Of a stretch of DNA of 64,000 bases, positions 45,770 through 55,912 are shown in pieces. The notes under the pieces were generated by a model. The model saw only the letters and a list, made by a program, of their open reading frames with translations, was not told the origin of the DNA and made no database searches. The translations under genes were made by a program, and so were the position numbers. Every line of letters starts with the position of its first letter. Position 1 is the first letter of the stretch. This DNA is from Nocardioides sp. W7 (GTDB lineage: Bacteria > Actinomycetota > Actinomycetes > Propionibacteriales > Nocardioidaceae): positions 1,550,001-1,614,000 of the forward strand of contig NZ_CP095078.1 in NCBI RefSeq assembly GCF_022919075.1. Direction: 5' to 3'.

Positions 45770-47728
45770 GTGACGAGCCCGATGCATCTCATCTCCCCTG
45801 CGCTGGCGGTGGAGGGCGGCCACATCCCCGTGGTCGACCCGTCCGCCTCGACCGGCGTCTTCTCGCTGATGTGGCTGGTGGTCGCACTCCCGCTGCTGGG
45901 CGCTGCGATCCTGCTGCTCGGCGGCAAGGCCACCGACCGGTGGGGCCACCTGCTCGGCACCGCGACGTCGGCCGGCTCCTTCGTGATCAGCGTCGCGATG
46001 TTCGTGGCCCTGCTCGGTCGCGACGACACGGACCGGTCGGTGGGCCAGGAGCTGTACGACTGGATCGACGTCGGCGGCCTGCACGTCGGCATGGACCTGC
46101 TCTACGACCCGCTGTCGGCGCTGTTCCTGCTGCTGATCACCGGCGTCGGCTCGCTGATCCACGTCTACTCGATCGGCTACATGGAGCACGACCCGCGCCG
46201 GCGTCGGTTCTTCGGCTACCTCAACCTGTTCGTCGCCGCGATGCTGATGCTGGTCCTCGCGGAGAACTACCTGGCCCTGTTCCTGGGCTGGGAGGGCGTC
46301 GGCCTGGCGTCGTACCTGCTGATCGGCTTCTGGCAGCACAAGCCCTCCGCGGCGGCCGCCGCCAAGAAGGCCTTCGTGATGAACCGGGTCGGTGACATCG
46401 GCCTCGCGCTGGCCATCGCGCTGATGTTCGTCACCTTCGGCACCACGAGCTTCTCGGGGGTCAGCGAGCTGGCCTCGGGCGCCACCGAGAACACCCTGAC
46501 CGCGATCGGCCTGCTGCTGCTCCTCGGTGCCTGTGGCAAGTCCGCCCAGGTGCCGCTGCAGGCCTGGCTGCTCGACGCGATGGAGGGCCCGACCCCGGTG
46601 TCGGCGCTCATCCACGCGGCGACCATGGTCACCGCCGGCGTCTACCTCGTGGTCCGCTCCAACTTCATCTTCGAGCTCGCCCCGAACGCCCAGACGGTGG
46701 TGGTCCTCGTCGCGACCGTCACGCTGCTGTGGGGTGCGATCCTCGGCTGCGCGAAGGACGACATCAAGAAGGTGCTGGCCGGCTCCACGATGAGCCAGAT
46801 CGGCTACATGATGCTCGCCGCCGGACTCGGCGTCGCCGGGTACGCCTTCGCGATCCTGCACCTGCTGACGCACGGCTTCTTCAAGGCCAACATGTTCCTC
46901 GGCGCCGGCTCGGTCATGCACGGCATGAACGACGACGTCGACATGCGCCGGTACGGCGCGCTGCGGCACGCCATGCCGGTCACCTTCCTGACCTTCGCGA
47001 TGGGCTACCTCGCGATCATCGGGTTCCCCGGCTTCTCGGGCTTCTGGTCCAAGGACAAGATCATCGAGACCGCGCTCGCCGAGAACTGGGTGGTCGGCGT
47101 GCTCGCCCTGCTGGGCGCCGGCATCACCGGCTTCTACATGACCCGGCTGATGCTGCTCACCTTCTTCACCGACAAGCGCTGGAAGGCCGACGTGCACCCG
47201 CACGAGTCACCGCGCGTGATGACCATCCCGCTGATCGTGCTCGCCGCCATGTCGGTGCTGTCCGGCGTCCTGCTCCTCGGTGACTGGGTCGTCGAGTGGC
47301 TGACCCCGGTGGTCGGCCACGCCGAGCACCACGACCCGCCGATCCCGGCGCTCGCGGTCACCGCCCTCGCCGTCCTGGTCGTCGCCTGCGGCGTCGCGGC
47401 CGCGTGGTTCCTGGTCGGCAAGCGCGAGGTCGCGCTGACCCCGCCCCAGGACGTCTCGTTCGCCACCAAGGCGGCCCGCAACGACCTGTACGGCGACGCG
47501 ATCAACGACACCCTGGTCGTCCGGCCGGGTGCCGCCCTGACCCGCGCGCTGGTCCGCATCGACAGCAGCGGCGTCGACGGGGTGATGGCGGGCGGACCCG
47601 CCCAGGTCGCCGGCATCGCCGGGTTCCTCCGCCGGGCCCAGAACGGCTTCGTGCGCACCTACGCCCTGTCCCTCCTCGGCGGCGTCCTGCTCGTCGTCCT
47701 GGCCCTCCTGGCGGTGAACCTGTCATGA
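45770..47728 (+). CDS. nuoL: NADH-quinone oxidoreductase subunit L
   Basis: This 652-residue antiporter-like subunit is the distal proton pump. Family marks: [21 protein letters not shown] near 165, [36 protein letters not shown] near 256-290 and [13 protein letters not shown] near 338. The long C-terminal lateral helix region follows. GTG 45770 has GAGGAG just upstream; an ATG four codons later is an alternative. It overlaps nuoM as ATGA. Confidence 0.97.
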   Translation: MTSPMHLISPALAVEGGHIPVVDPSASTGVFSLMWLVVALPLLGAAILLLGGKATDRWGHLLGTATSAGSFVISVAMFVALLGRDDTDRSVGQELYDWIDVGGLHVGMDLLYDPLSALFLLLITGVGSLIHVYSIGYMEHDPRRRRFFGYLNLFVAAMLMLVLAENYLALFLGWEGVGLASYLLIGFWQHKPSAAAAAKKAFVMNRVGDIGLALAIALMFVTFGTTSFSGVSELASGATENTLTAIGLLLLLGACGKSAQVPLQAWLLDAMEGPTPVSALIHAATMVTAGVYLVVRSNFIFELAPNAQTVVVLVATVTLLWGAILGCAKDDIKKVLAGSTMSQIGYMMLAAGLGVAGYAFAILHLLTHGFFKANMFLGAGSVMHGMNDDVDMRRYGALRHAMPVTFLTFAMGYLAIIGFPGFSGFWSKDKIIETALAENWVVGVLALLGAGITGFYMTRLMLLTFFTDKRWKADVHPHESPRVMTIPLIVLAAMSVLSGVLLLGDWVVEWLTPVVGHAEHHDPPIPALAVTALAVLVVACGVAAAWFLVGKREVALTPPQDVSFATKAARNDLYGDAINDTLVVRPGAALTRALVRIDSSGVDGVMAGGPAQVAGIAGFLRRAQNGFVRTYALSLLGGVLLVVLALLAVNLS

Positions 47729-49269
47729 ACGAGTTCCCCTGGCTCACCGTGCTGATCGCGGTGCCCCTCGTGGGTGCCGTGGTGGCGCCGTTCCTGCCGA
47801 AGACCAACCCGCTGCTGGCCAAGCAGTTCGGGGTCGCGGTCGCGGTCCTCACCCTCGCCGTCGGCGCGGCGATCGCCGCGCAGTACGACGTCGACGGCGG
47901 CATGCAGCTCGAGGAGCAGCACACCTGGATCGAGGCGTTCGGCGTCCACTACGCGCTCGGCGTCGACGGGCTGGGCCTGCTGCTGATCCTGCTCACCGCG
48001 CTGCTGGTGCCGATCGTGCTGGTCGCCGGCTGGCACGAGGGCGACGAGAGCCCGGCGGCGTTCGTCGGCTGGGTGCTCGCGCTCGAGGCGCTCTCGCTGG
48101 CCGTCTTCGCGGCCACCGACGTGTTCCTCTTCTACGTCGTCTTCGAGGCGACGCTGATCCCGGCGTACTTCCTGATCGGTGGCTTCGGCCGCGAGGGCCG
48201 CTCGGCCGCCGCGCTGAAGTTCCTGATGTTCCAGCTCGGCGGCGGTCTGGTGCTGCTCGGTTCGGTCGTCGGCCTGTACGTCGTCTCCGCCGACCAGGGC
48301 TCGCCGTCGTACCTGCTCTCCGACCTGGCCGAGCTCGACATCTCGACCGAGGCCGGCCGCTGGCTGTTCGCCGGGTTCTTCATCGCGTTCGCGATCAAGG
48401 CGCCGCTGTTCCCGGTGCACACCTGGCTGGCCGACACCACCGAGAAGGCCACGCCCGGCACCAGCGTGCTGCTGGTCTGCGTGCTCGACAAGATCGGCAC
48501 CTTCGGGATGCTGCGGTTCTGCCTGGGGCTGTTCCCCGAGGCGTCGGAGTGGGCGACGCCGGTCGTCGTCGTACTCGCGCTGATCTCGATCGTGTACGGC
48601 GCGTTCGTGGCGATCGGCCAGGACGACGTGCTCCGCCTGATCGGTCTGACCTCGCTGAGCCACTTCGGCTTCATCACCCTCGGCATCTTCGTGTTCAGCA
48701 CCCAGGGCGGCACCGGCTCGATCCTCTACATGGTCAACCACGGCCTCGGCACGGCCGCGCTGTTCCTGGTGGCCGGCTACCTGATCCGCCGCCGCGGCAC
48801 CACGCTGATCAGCGAGATGGGCGGCCTGGAGAAGGCCACCCCGGTGCTCGCCGGCCTGTTCCTGGTCGCCGGCCTGGCGACCCTGGGCCTGCCGGGCCTG
48901 AGCCCGTTCGTCTCGGAGTTCCTGGTGATCCTGGCCGCCTTCGACTACCAGTGGTACGTCGGCGCGGTGGCGGTCACCGGCATCGTGCTGGCCGCGATCT
49001 ACGTGCTGTGGATGTACCAGCGCACGATGACCGGCCCGACGGCGCCCGAGGTCGAGGGCACCAAGGACGCGAGTCTTCGCGAGGTCGCAGCCGTCGCGCC
49101 GCTGATGGTGGCGCTGGTGCTGTTCGGCTTCTACCCGGCGCCGCTGCTCGACGTCGCGAACCCGGCCGTCGAGTCGCTGCTCTCCCACGTGGGCGTGAGC
49201 GACGACCCGCCGACGGTCGACCATGCCGACGTCCCGCCGCACTCCTACGACGAAGGGGAGGCTCACTGA
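47725..49269 (+). CDS. nuoM: NADH-quinone oxidoreductase subunit M
   Basis: This 514-residue antiporter-like subunit shows [20 protein letters not shown] near 136 and [28 protein letters not shown] near 222, the proton-channel motifs, with about 14 membrane helices. Length is normal. It overlaps nuoL upstream by 4 nt and nuoN downstream by one base. Confidence 0.97.
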   Translation: MNEFPWLTVLIAVPLVGAVVAPFLPKTNPLLAKQFGVAVAVLTLAVGAAIAAQYDVDGGMQLEEQHTWIEAFGVHYALGVDGLGLLLILLTALLVPIVLVAGWHEGDESPAAFVGWVLALEALSLAVFAATDVFLFYVVFEATLIPAYFLIGGFGREGRSAAALKFLMFQLGGGLVLLGSVVGLYVVSADQGSPSYLLSDLAELDISTEAGRWLFAGFFIAFAIKAPLFPVHTWLADTTEKATPGTSVLLVCVLDKIGTFGMLRFCLGLFPEASEWATPVVVVLALISIVYGAFVAIGQDDVLRLIGLTSLSHFGFITLGIFVFSTQGGTGSILYMVNHGLGTAALFLVAGYLIRRRGTTLISEMGGLEKATPVLAGLFLVAGLATLGLPGLSPFVSEFLVILAAFDYQWYVGAVAVTGIVLAAIYVLWMYQRTMTGPTAPEVEGTKDASLREVAAVAPLMVALVLFGFYPAPLLDVANPAVESLLSHVGVSDDPPTVDHADVPPHSYDEGEAH

Positions 49270-50858
49270 TGGACTTCACCAAGCCCACCATCGAGTACGC
49301 CGAGCTCTCGCCGATCCTGATCGTCTTCGGTGTGGCCATCCTCGGCGTGCTCGTCGAGGCGTTCCTGCCCCGCGAGCGCCGCTACCTCAGCCAGGTCGTG
49401 CTGTCCTCCGTCGGCCTGGTCGCCGCGCTGGCCGCCACGGTGTGGGTCGGCGTCGACCTGGCGAAGGTCGGCGACGGTGCGGCCCGCGGGCTGGTCGCTG
49501 CCGAGGGCACGATCGTCGTCGACGGCCCGAGCGTCTTCATCTGGGGCCTGATCCTGGTCTTCGCGATCGGTGGCGTGCTGCTGTTCGCCGAGCGTCGGCT
49601 CGAGGCGGGGGTCTCCGCGTTCGCCGGCCAGGCCGCCGCGCTGCCCGGCACCGAGGCCGAGCGCCAGGCGTCCACCCGCGGCCTGGACCACACCGAGGTC
49701 TACCCGCTGCTGATGTTCGCCGTCGGCGGCATGCTGCTCTTCCCGGCGGCCAACGACCTGCTGACCATGTTCGTCGCGCTCGAGGTGCTCTCGCTGCCGC
49801 TCTACCTGCTGTCCGGGCTGGCCCGTCGGCGTCGGCTGCTCAGCCAGGAGGCGGCGCTCAAGTACTTCCTGCTCGGCGCCTTCTCCTCCGGCTTCTTCCT
49901 CTACGGCGTGGCTCTCGTGTACGGCTACGCGGGCTCCATGCAGCTGGAGCGGATCGACGCGGCGGTGCGCGGCGACGTGGACAACCAGGTGCTGCTCTAC
50001 ATCGGGATGGGCATGCTGGCCGTCGGCCTGCTGTTCAAGGTCGGTGCGGTGCCGTTCCAGTCCTGGACCCCCGACGTCTACCAGGGTGCTCCGACCGCCG
50101 TGACGGCGTTCATGGCCGCGGGCACCAAGATCGCGGCCTTCGGCGCCCTGCTGCGGCTCTTCTACGTCGCCTTCGGCGCGGACCGTTGGAACTGGCAGCC
50201 GATGCTGTGGATCGTCGCGATCCTCACCATGCTGGTGGGTGCCGCGCTCGCGATCGTGCAGACCGACGTCAAGCGGATGCTGGCGTACTCCTCGATCGCG
50301 CACACCGGCTTCCTGCTGACCGGCGTCCTGGGCGTGCAGAGCGCCACGGAGCTGTCCGACGGCGAGATCACCTCCCTGCAGGCGGTGCTGTTCTACCTGA
50401 CGACGTACGGCTTCGCGACGATCGGCGCGTTCGCCATCGTGACCCTGGTCCGCGACTCGGGCGGCGAGGCGAACGCCATCGAGCGCTGGACCGGCCTCGG
50501 TCGCCGGTCCCCGCTGATCGGGGGGATCTTCGCGTTCTTCCTGCTCTCGTTGGCCGGCATCCCGCTGACCGCGGGCTTCGTCGGCAAGTGGGCGGTCTTC
50601 ACCGTCGCCCTGTCGGCCGGCGCGTGGCCGGTGGTGCTCGTCGCGATCGTGTCGAGCATCATCGCGGTCTACTTCTACGTCCGCTTCATCCGGCTGATGT
50701 TCTTCACCGAGCCCGAGGGTGAGGTGGCGAGCGTGACCAGCCCGTCGGTGCTGACGTCGGCGACGATCCTGGTCGGCCTCGTCGGAACCGTCGTCCTCGG
50801 CCTCGTGCCCGGCCCTGTTCTCGATCTCGCGGCCCATGCTGGACAATTCATCAGGTGA
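49269..50858 (+). CDS. nuoN: NADH-quinone oxidoreductase subunit N
   Basis: This 529-residue antiporter-like subunit completes complex I. Seen: LTMFVALEVLSLPLYLLSGLARR near 163-185, KVGAVPFQSWTPDVYQGAPTAVTAFMA near 257 and VKRMLAYSSIAHTGFLL near 335. An extra loop with FAGQAAALPGTEAERQASTRGLDHTE lies between early helices. The stop overlaps the GTG of the prenyl synthase gene (50855-50858), joining it to the nuo operon. Confidence 0.97.
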   Translation: MDFTKPTIEYAELSPILIVFGVAILGVLVEAFLPRERRYLSQVVLSSVGLVAALAATVWVGVDLAKVGDGAARGLVAAEGTIVVDGPSVFIWGLILVFAIGGVLLFAERRLEAGVSAFAGQAAALPGTEAERQASTRGLDHTEVYPLLMFAVGGMLLFPAANDLLTMFVALEVLSLPLYLLSGLARRRRLLSQEAALKYFLLGAFSSGFFLYGVALVYGYAGSMQLERIDAAVRGDVDNQVLLYIGMGMLAVGLLFKVGAVPFQSWTPDVYQGAPTAVTAFMAAGTKIAAFGALLRLFYVAFGADRWNWQPMLWIVAILTMLVGAALAIVQTDVKRMLAYSSIAHTGFLLTGVLGVQSATELSDGEITSLQAVLFYLTTYGFATIGAFAIVTLVRDSGGEANAIERWTGLGRRSPLIGGIFAFFLLSLAGIPLTAGFVGKWAVFTVALSAGAWPVVLVAIVSSIIAVYFYVRFIRLMFFTEPEGEVASVTSPSVLTSATILVGLVGTVVLGLVPGPVLDLAAHAGQFIR

Positions 50859-51862
50859 CTCCACAGCACGGCAGCAACCTCGCACTTCCGGTGACCGACC
50901 CTGCACTCGAGGAGCGGCTGACGGCGCGACTGGTTGAGGTCGAGAAGGCCCTGTACAGCCACGTCCAGAGCCGGTTCCCCTACGTCACCGAGGCCGCCAG
51001 CCACCTGCTCGACGCGGGCGGCAAGCGGTTCCGGCCGTTGCTGGTGCTGCTCGCGGCCGAGGCCGGTGACCGTCCCGGCGCCGACGAGGTGGTCACCGCC
51101 GCCTGCGTCGTGGAGATCACCCACGTCGGCTCGCTCTACCACGACGACGTCATGGACGAGGCCGCGCTGCGCCGCGGTGCCGACTCCGCGAACGCCCGCT
51201 GGGACAACCACGTCGCGATCCTGACCGGCGACTTCCTGTTCGCCCGCTCCTCGGAGCTGACCGCGACGCTCGGCGCCGACGCGGTCCGGATCCAGGCCGA
51301 GACGTTCACCCGGCTCGTCGAGGGCCAGATCCTCGAGACCGTGACCCCCGGTCCGGACGAGGACCCGCTGGCCCACTACCTCGACGTCGTCGCCGGCAAG
51401 ACCGGCTCGCTGATCGCCACCTCGGCCCGCTACGGCGCCCGGTTCGGCGGCGCGAGCCGCGAGGTCGAGGAGGCGTTGGCGGCGTACGGCGAGATCGTCG
51501 GCTCGGCCTTCCAGCTCTCCGACGACATCCTCGACATCGCCTCCGAGTCCGCGGAGTCGGGCAAGACGCCCGGCACCGACCTGCGCGAGGGGGTGCCGAC
51601 GCTGCCGGTGCTGATGGCGCGGGCCTCGACCGACCCGGCCGACACCCGGCTGCTGGAGCTGCTCGGCACCGACCTCACCGACGACGACCGGCACGCCGAG
51701 ACGCTCGACCTGCTGCGCAAGCACCCCGCGATGGACGAGGCGCGTGCCTACGTCGTCGCCCGGGCCGAGGAGGCCAAGGCGCGCCTCTCCGTCCTTCCCG
51801 CGGGCCCGGTCCGGGCCGCCCTGGAGTCCTTCGCCGACGTCGTGGCGGTCCGCTCCGCCTAG
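50855..51862 (+). CDS. Long-chain polyprenyl diphosphate synthase
   Basis: This 335-residue trans-prenyltransferase carries the first aspartate motif in LYHDDVMDEA (near residue 95) and the second in FQLSDDILDIA (near 222), plus GGKRFRPLLVLLAAEAG. It makes the polyprenyl diphosphate (probably the menaquinone tail) used by MenA; chain length cannot be read reliably. Its GTG overlaps the nuoN stop, so production of the tail is coupled to complex I. A hairpin with CGACTC repeats lies downstream. Confidence 0.93.
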   Translation: MTPQHGSNLALPVTDPALEERLTARLVEVEKALYSHVQSRFPYVTEAASHLLDAGGKRFRPLLVLLAAEAGDRPGADEVVTAACVVEITHVGSLYHDDVMDEAALRRGADSANARWDNHVAILTGDFLFARSSELTATLGADAVRIQAETFTRLVEGQILETVTPGPDEDPLAHYLDVVAGKTGSLIATSARYGARFGGASREVEEALAAYGEIVGSAFQLSDDILDIASESAESGKTPGTDLREGVPTLPVLMARASTDPADTRLLELLGTDLTDDDRHAETLDLLRKHPAMDEARAYVVARAEEAKARLSVLPAGPVRAALESFADVVAVRSA

Positions 51863-51930
51863 GCTCACCAAAGACACACCGCCGGAAGGAACCGCGCACC
51901 CGTGCGAGGTCGACTACCGGGACACGCGAT

Positions 51931-51968
51931 CGGCGCAGATCCCCGGCGGAGGCCGGGAATCTGCGCCG
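51931..51968. terminator. Hairpin between convergent genes, CGACTC repeat family
   Basis: CGGCGCAGAT and ATCTGCGCCG form a 10-bp outer stem, CCCGGC/GCCGGG an inner one, with a small mismatch between. It lies between the prenyl synthase (+) and the phosphatase (-). Confidence 0.7.
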
Positions 51969-52009
51969 ACTCAGCGGGGTCGGTCGGTGGATCTGCGCCG
52001 ACTCAGCGG
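51959..52009. repeat. 19-bp direct repeat ATCTGCGCCGACTCAGCGG
   Basis: Two exact copies at 51959-51977 and 51991-52009. The second contains the stop codon of the minus-strand phosphatase gene (52003-52005). The CGACTC core is shared with the palindromes at 22942 and 28097. Confidence 0.85.
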
Positions 52010-54099
52010 TCCTGGTAGGCGACGACCACCGAGGGGCGGGGGAAGGCGTCGGTGTGCGGCCAGGTGCTGGCGGGGGACTCGAAGGTCGCGACGTCGACCT
52101 CTCCGGGGTGCTGGACCGCGATGAAGAGTGACCGGCCGTCGGGGGAGATGAGCGGCCCGCACGCCTCCGCACCGAGCGGCACGGTGGCGAACTGCTGGAC
52201 ATGACCGCGGGAGCGGCCCGCGACCGGCACCCGGAAGACGCCGTCGTTGGAGCCGAGCACGTTGCCGTCGGTGGAGATCCAGAGGTTGCCGGCCGGGTCG
52301 AAGGCGACGTTGTCCGGGCAGCTGATCGGGCTGACCTGGGACTTGTCGAAGCCGCCGAAGTAGGTCTCCTGCGCCGCCGGGTCGCCGCAGACGAGGAAGA
52401 GGTTCCAGGCGAACGTCTTGGCGGCGTGGTCGTCGCGGGCCTCGGTGAACTCGAGGACGTAGCCGTTGCGGTTGCCCGACTGGGTCCGCAGCGGCGCTCC
52501 GAGCGCCGGCCGGGTCTGCGACGACGTGAGCGGATTGGCCTCGTCGGCCGGCTGCGAGGCGCTGCCGCGGTTGGAGTTGTTGGTGAGCGCGAGGTAGACC
52601 TTGCCGTTCACCGGGTTGGGCTCGACGTCCTCGGGCCGGTCCATCCTCGTCGGCGACACCTTGTCGGCCGCGAGCCGGGTGTGGATGAGCACCTCGGCCA
52701 CGCTCATGCCGGGCACGTACGACCTGGTGTCCGACGCGAGCGGGATCCACGTCCCGGTGCCGTCGTACACGCCGTCCGCGGTGCCGTCGCCCGTGAGCTT
52801 CGCGACGTACAGCGTCCCGTGCTCGAGCAGCGTCAGGTTGTGCGCCTTGGCCCGACGGGTCTTGCGCGGGTCGAAGCGGTCACGGGAGACGAACTTGTAG
52901 AGGTAGTCACCGCGCTCGTCGTCGCCCAGGTAGGCCACCGCGCGGCCGTCACGCGCTATCGCCACGTTGGCACCCTCGTGCTTGAACCGACCGAGCATGG
53001 TGTGCTTGCGCGGGGTCGAGTCGGGGTCGGTCGGGTCGAGCTCGACCACCCAGCCGAACCGGAACGGCTCGTGCGGGTCGGTGGTGAGGTCGAAGCGCGG
53101 GTCGACGGACGACCAGCCCCGGCCGCTGCCGCTGATGCCGTAGCGGGCGTACGACGCGGCGTACGCCGGGTCGAGCGGACCGGACGCGTCGAAGTACTGG
53201 TTGAAGTTCTCCTCGCCCGACAAGACCGTGCCCCAGGGGGTGGTGCCGCCGGCGCAGTTGTTGAGCGTGCCGAGGACCTTCCGGCCGGTCGGGTCCGAGG
53301 TCGTCCGCAGCTGCCGGTGGCCGGCCGCGGGGCCGGTGAGCTCGAACTCGGTGTCGATCGTGATCCGGCGGTTCTGCCGCGACCGGCGCGGGTCGACCGG
53401 GACCCAGGAGCCCCGGGAGCGGCCCGGCGCGACGCCCAGGACGGACATGCCGTGGTTCTGCATCTCGATGCGGATCTTGGTCGCGTCGTCGTAGACGCCG
53501 GCGGGGAACATCAGGTCCGCAGTCGTGTACTCGTGGTTGACCACGAGCAGCATCCGGCCGGAGCGGTCGCCGGGGTGCACCAGCCCGACGTAGTCGCAGT
53601 TGAACCCGAACTGCTTGGCCGCCGCCTCCGGCGTCTGCCGCCAGGCGTTGAAGCGGGGGGCGCCGGCGACGACGGGGTCGCCCCAGCGGGCGACCACGTG
53701 GTGGCGGAAGCCGTCGGGGACGACGATCGCGTCCTGCTTGTTCGGGGGCACGGAGGTGAACGTCGCACGCGACAGCTGGCCGGAGGGCCTGTGCCCGGGG
53801 CGACCACCGTGGCCGTGCCCGGCTGCGGCCTCGCCGGCGGTGAAGCCGCCGACGAGCAGCGCGCCGACGCCGACCGCCGCGCCCTGCAGGACGGAGCGGC
53901 GCTGCACCACCTTGCTGATCTCCTCGCGCACGTGGCTGTTGGCGGAGGTGTTGGGCTCCGGGTGGTCGCAGGCGTTGCCGCAGCGGTGCAGGCAGGTCAT
54001 CCGGCTGCGCGACCCGTGCGGGCCGGAGGGGAGGAGGGGGAGGGTACGGCGGGCGGGCGCCGGCGTCTCGTCGGGCAGGTGTCCGGGCGTAACTGACAT
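52003..54099 (-). CDS. PhoX-family phosphatase (DUF839), Tat-exported
   Basis: This 698-residue protein matches the PhoX alkaline phosphatase family: PDGFRHHVVARWGDPV, HEYT in VVNHEYTTADLMFPAG, GRFKHEGANVAIA and the C-terminal ACGPLISPDGRSLFIAVQHPGE. Around residue 75 a twin-arginine motif (VVQRRSVLQG) precedes a hydrophobic stretch, so export of the folded, metal-loaded enzyme by Tat is likely; about 70 residues with CLHRCGNAC stand before it, unusually long. ATG 54099 follows GAGGACG. It would release phosphate outside the cell. Confidence 0.9.
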   Translation of the reverse strand: MSVTPGHLPDETPAPARRTLPLLPSGPHGSRSRMTCLHRCGNACDHPEPNTSANSHVREEISKVVQRRSVLQGAAVGVGALLVGGFTAGEAAAGHGHGGRPGHRPSGQLSRATFTSVPPNKQDAIVVPDGFRHHVVARWGDPVVAGAPRFNAWRQTPEAAAKQFGFNCDYVGLVHPGDRSGRMLLVVNHEYTTADLMFPAGVYDDATKIRIEMQNHGMSVLGVAPGRSRGSWVPVDPRRSRQNRRITIDTEFELTGPAAGHRQLRTTSDPTGRKVLGTLNNCAGGTTPWGTVLSGEENFNQYFDASGPLDPAYAASYARYGISGSGRGWSSVDPRFDLTTDPHEPFRFGWVVELDPTDPDSTPRKHTMLGRFKHEGANVAIARDGRAVAYLGDDERGDYLYKFVSRDRFDPRKTRRAKAHNLTLLEHGTLYVAKLTGDGTADGVYDGTGTWIPLASDTRSYVPGMSVAEVLIHTRLAADKVSPTRMDRPEDVEPNPVNGKVYLALTNNSNRGSASQPADEANPLTSSQTRPALGAPLRTQSGNRNGYVLEFTEARDDHAAKTFAWNLFLVCGDPAAQETYFGGFDKSQVSPISCPDNVAFDPAGNLWISTDGNVLGSNDGVFRVPVAGRSRGHVQQFATVPLGAEACGPLISPDGRSLFIAVQHPGEVDVATFESPASTWPHTDAFPRPSVVVAYQDR

Positions 54100-54201
54100 G
54101 CGTCGTCCTCGAGTCGATCCGTCAGGGGGCATGCGCACGCTAGGGATGAGAGGTGAGGCGACGGGGTGCGTCGGGTGACGGGCCGGTGAACGACCTTGTG
54201 G

Positions 54202-55110
54202 TCAGGCCGCGCTGGCCTCGACCGCGAGCCGCAGCTGACGCCGCCGGTGGCCGATGGCCTCGACGGTGAAGAGGGCCAGGGCGATCCAGACCAGCACGAA
54301 CCCTGCCCACCGCCCGGCGGGCATGTCCTCGTGGTACCACAGCACCCCGAGGGCGAACTGGAAGATCGGCGCGAGGTATTGCAACAGCCCGAGGGTCACC
54401 ATGGACACGCGCGTCGCGGCCGCGCCGAAGCAGATCAGCGGCACCGCGGTGACGACACCGGCGGAGGCGAGGAGCAGGCTGTGGCCGAGACCGTCCGATG
54501 CGAAGGTGGACCCTCCGCTCATGACGAGCCACACCAGGTAGGCGCCGGCCAGTGGCGCGAGCAGCAGTGACTCGAGCGCGAGGGACTCGACGGCCCCGGC
54601 GTTCGCGGTCTTCTTGGCAAGTCCGTAGACGCCGAACGAGCACGCGAGCACGAGCGCGACCCACGGGAGCCGGCCGTAGTCCCAGGTGAGGACGGCGACC
54701 GCGAGCGTCGCGATCCCGACCGCCACCCACTGCTGGCGGCGAAGCCGCTCACCGAGCAGCACCACGGCGAACAGCACCGTGACGAGCGGGTTGATGAAGT
54801 AGCCCAGCGACGTCTCGACGACCTTGCCGTTGTTGACGCCCCAGATGTAGGTGCACCAGTTCACCGCGAGCACCGAGGCGGCCACGGTGAGCACGAGCAG
54901 GGTCCGGCGGTCGGCGACCAGTGCGCGGAACTGCGAGGTCCGGTGGAGCACCAGCACCAGGACGCCCATGACCAGCGCGGACCACACGATCCGGTGGGCG
55001 AGGATCTCGACCGCGCCGGCGGGCTCCAGCAGCGGGAAGTAGAGCGGGAAGACGCCCCACATGGTGTACGCGGCGACGCCGAAGAAGAATCCCCGCCGTT
55101 GCTCCGCCAC
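54202..55110 (-). CDS. rarD: RarD-type EamA transporter
   Basis: This 302-residue permease has ten hydrophobic segments in the two-repeat EamA layout and the RarD hallmarks GVAAYTMWGVFPLYFPLLEPAG near the start, NWCTYIWGVNNGKVVETSLGYFINPLV near 85 and LGLLQYLAPIFQFALGV near 238. The substrate is unknown. GTG 55110 gives the family N-terminus. A truncated copy of its first 34 residues lies immediately upstream. Confidence 0.92.
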   Translation of the reverse strand: MAEQRRGFFFGVAAYTMWGVFPLYFPLLEPAGAVEILAHRIVWSALVMGVLVLVLHRTSQFRALVADRRTLLVLTVAASVLAVNWCTYIWGVNNGKVVETSLGYFINPLVTVLFAVVLLGERLRRQQWVAVGIATLAVAVLTWDYGRLPWVALVLACSFGVYGLAKKTANAGAVESLALESLLLAPLAGAYLVWLVMSGGSTFASDGLGHSLLLASAGVVTAVPLICFGAAATRVSMVTLGLLQYLAPIFQFALGVLWYHEDMPAGRWAGFVLVWIALALFTVEAIGHRRRQLRLAVEASAA

Positions 55111-55151
55111 GGGGGCAGACTAGCAACGGTAAGGAGCAATTCGGCACTTGA

Positions 55152-55253
55152 CCCCTTCGCGCCGGCCGGTTCGAGGAGCGGGAAGTACCGTGGGAACGCG
55201 TCCCAGATGAGGTACGCCGCAAACCCCAGCCTCAGCCCGCGCCGCGACTCCAC
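55152..55253 (-). pseudogene. Truncated duplicate of the rarD 5' end
   Basis: The reading from GTG 55253 gives ESRRGLRLGFAAYLIWDAF then PRYFPLLEPAGAKG, clearly homologous to the first 34 residues of the intact gene at 55110, and then loses similarity. It lies about 40 bp upstream of the intact rarD start in the same orientation, so it is a partial tandem duplication remnant. Confidence 0.8.
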
Positions 55254-55372
55254 CGTGCCAGCACGGGGTCGGGCCGGACCCCTGCCCGATTCCGTGCGGA
55301 GTTTGGTGCCGCCGTGGAGCGGGCACGGGGTCTGATGTCCATCGTCGCTGATCTCGAGGGGAAACTCGTCCC

Positions 55373-55831
55373 ATGCGCACGCACCGTCTCCTGGCCGCCC
55401 TGCTCGGCCTCGCCCTCCTGGGCCTGACGCCGCTGACGTTCTCGTCGTCGGCCGTCGCGGCCCCGGCCGGGTCGTCCGGCGCGGTCGCGGCCGCCGCCCC
55501 CGTCGTACCGCTCGCCGCCCGCGCCAAGCTCCCCCGCGAGCTCAACGACCGCAGCGTCAGGCGGGGCAGCTCCTGGTTCATCAAGGGCCGGGTCAGCCCC
55601 GAGGGGTCGCGCAAGGTCGTCGTCTTCAAGCGCAAGCTCGGCCCGCACAAGGCCTGGCGCACCTGGAAGCGGGTCCGGGCCGACCGCAAGGGTCGTTTCG
55701 TGGTGCGGGTCGCCTTCCCGAGCGGCACCCGGTCCACCTGGTTCTACAAGGGCGCGGTCAAGAGCACCGCGAGGTACCAGGCCGCGCGCACCGACAAGAT
55801 CTACACGGCCTGCCGCCGCGCGCGCTGCTAG
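55373..55831 (+). CDS. Small secreted basic protein, unknown function
   Basis: A 152-residue protein with a clear Sec signal peptide (LLAALLGLALLGLTPLTFSSSAVAAPAG) and a basic mature part rich in Arg and Lys (KVVVFKRKLG, WRTWKRVRADRKGRFVVRV) that resembles the short beta domains of actinobacterial exported proteins. Two cysteines near the C-terminus (YTACRRARC) may pair. No enzymatic motif is seen. A strong hairpin terminator follows. Confidence 0.8.
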   Translation: MRTHRLLAALLGLALLGLTPLTFSSSAVAAPAGSSGAVAAAAPVVPLAARAKLPRELNDRSVRRGSSWFIKGRVSPEGSRKVVVFKRKLGPHKAWRTWKRVRADRKGRFVVRVAFPSGTRSTWFYKGAVKSTARYQAARTDKIYTACRRARC

Positions 55832-55848
55832 AGACGTCCTGGACGCGA

Positions 55849-55890
55849 CCGAGGCCCGGCCCCCGCAGGGGGACGGGCCTCGGTGCTTGT
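55849..55890. terminator. Strong hairpin terminator between convergent genes
   Basis: CCGAGGCCCG pairs with CGGGCCTCGG (55849-55858 with 55874-55883), with CCCCC/GGGGG inside, followed by TGCTTGT on the plus strand. It separates the secreted-protein gene from korB. Confidence 0.85.
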
Positions 55891-55912
55891 CGCGGAGCCG
55901 GTGGGCTGGGTC

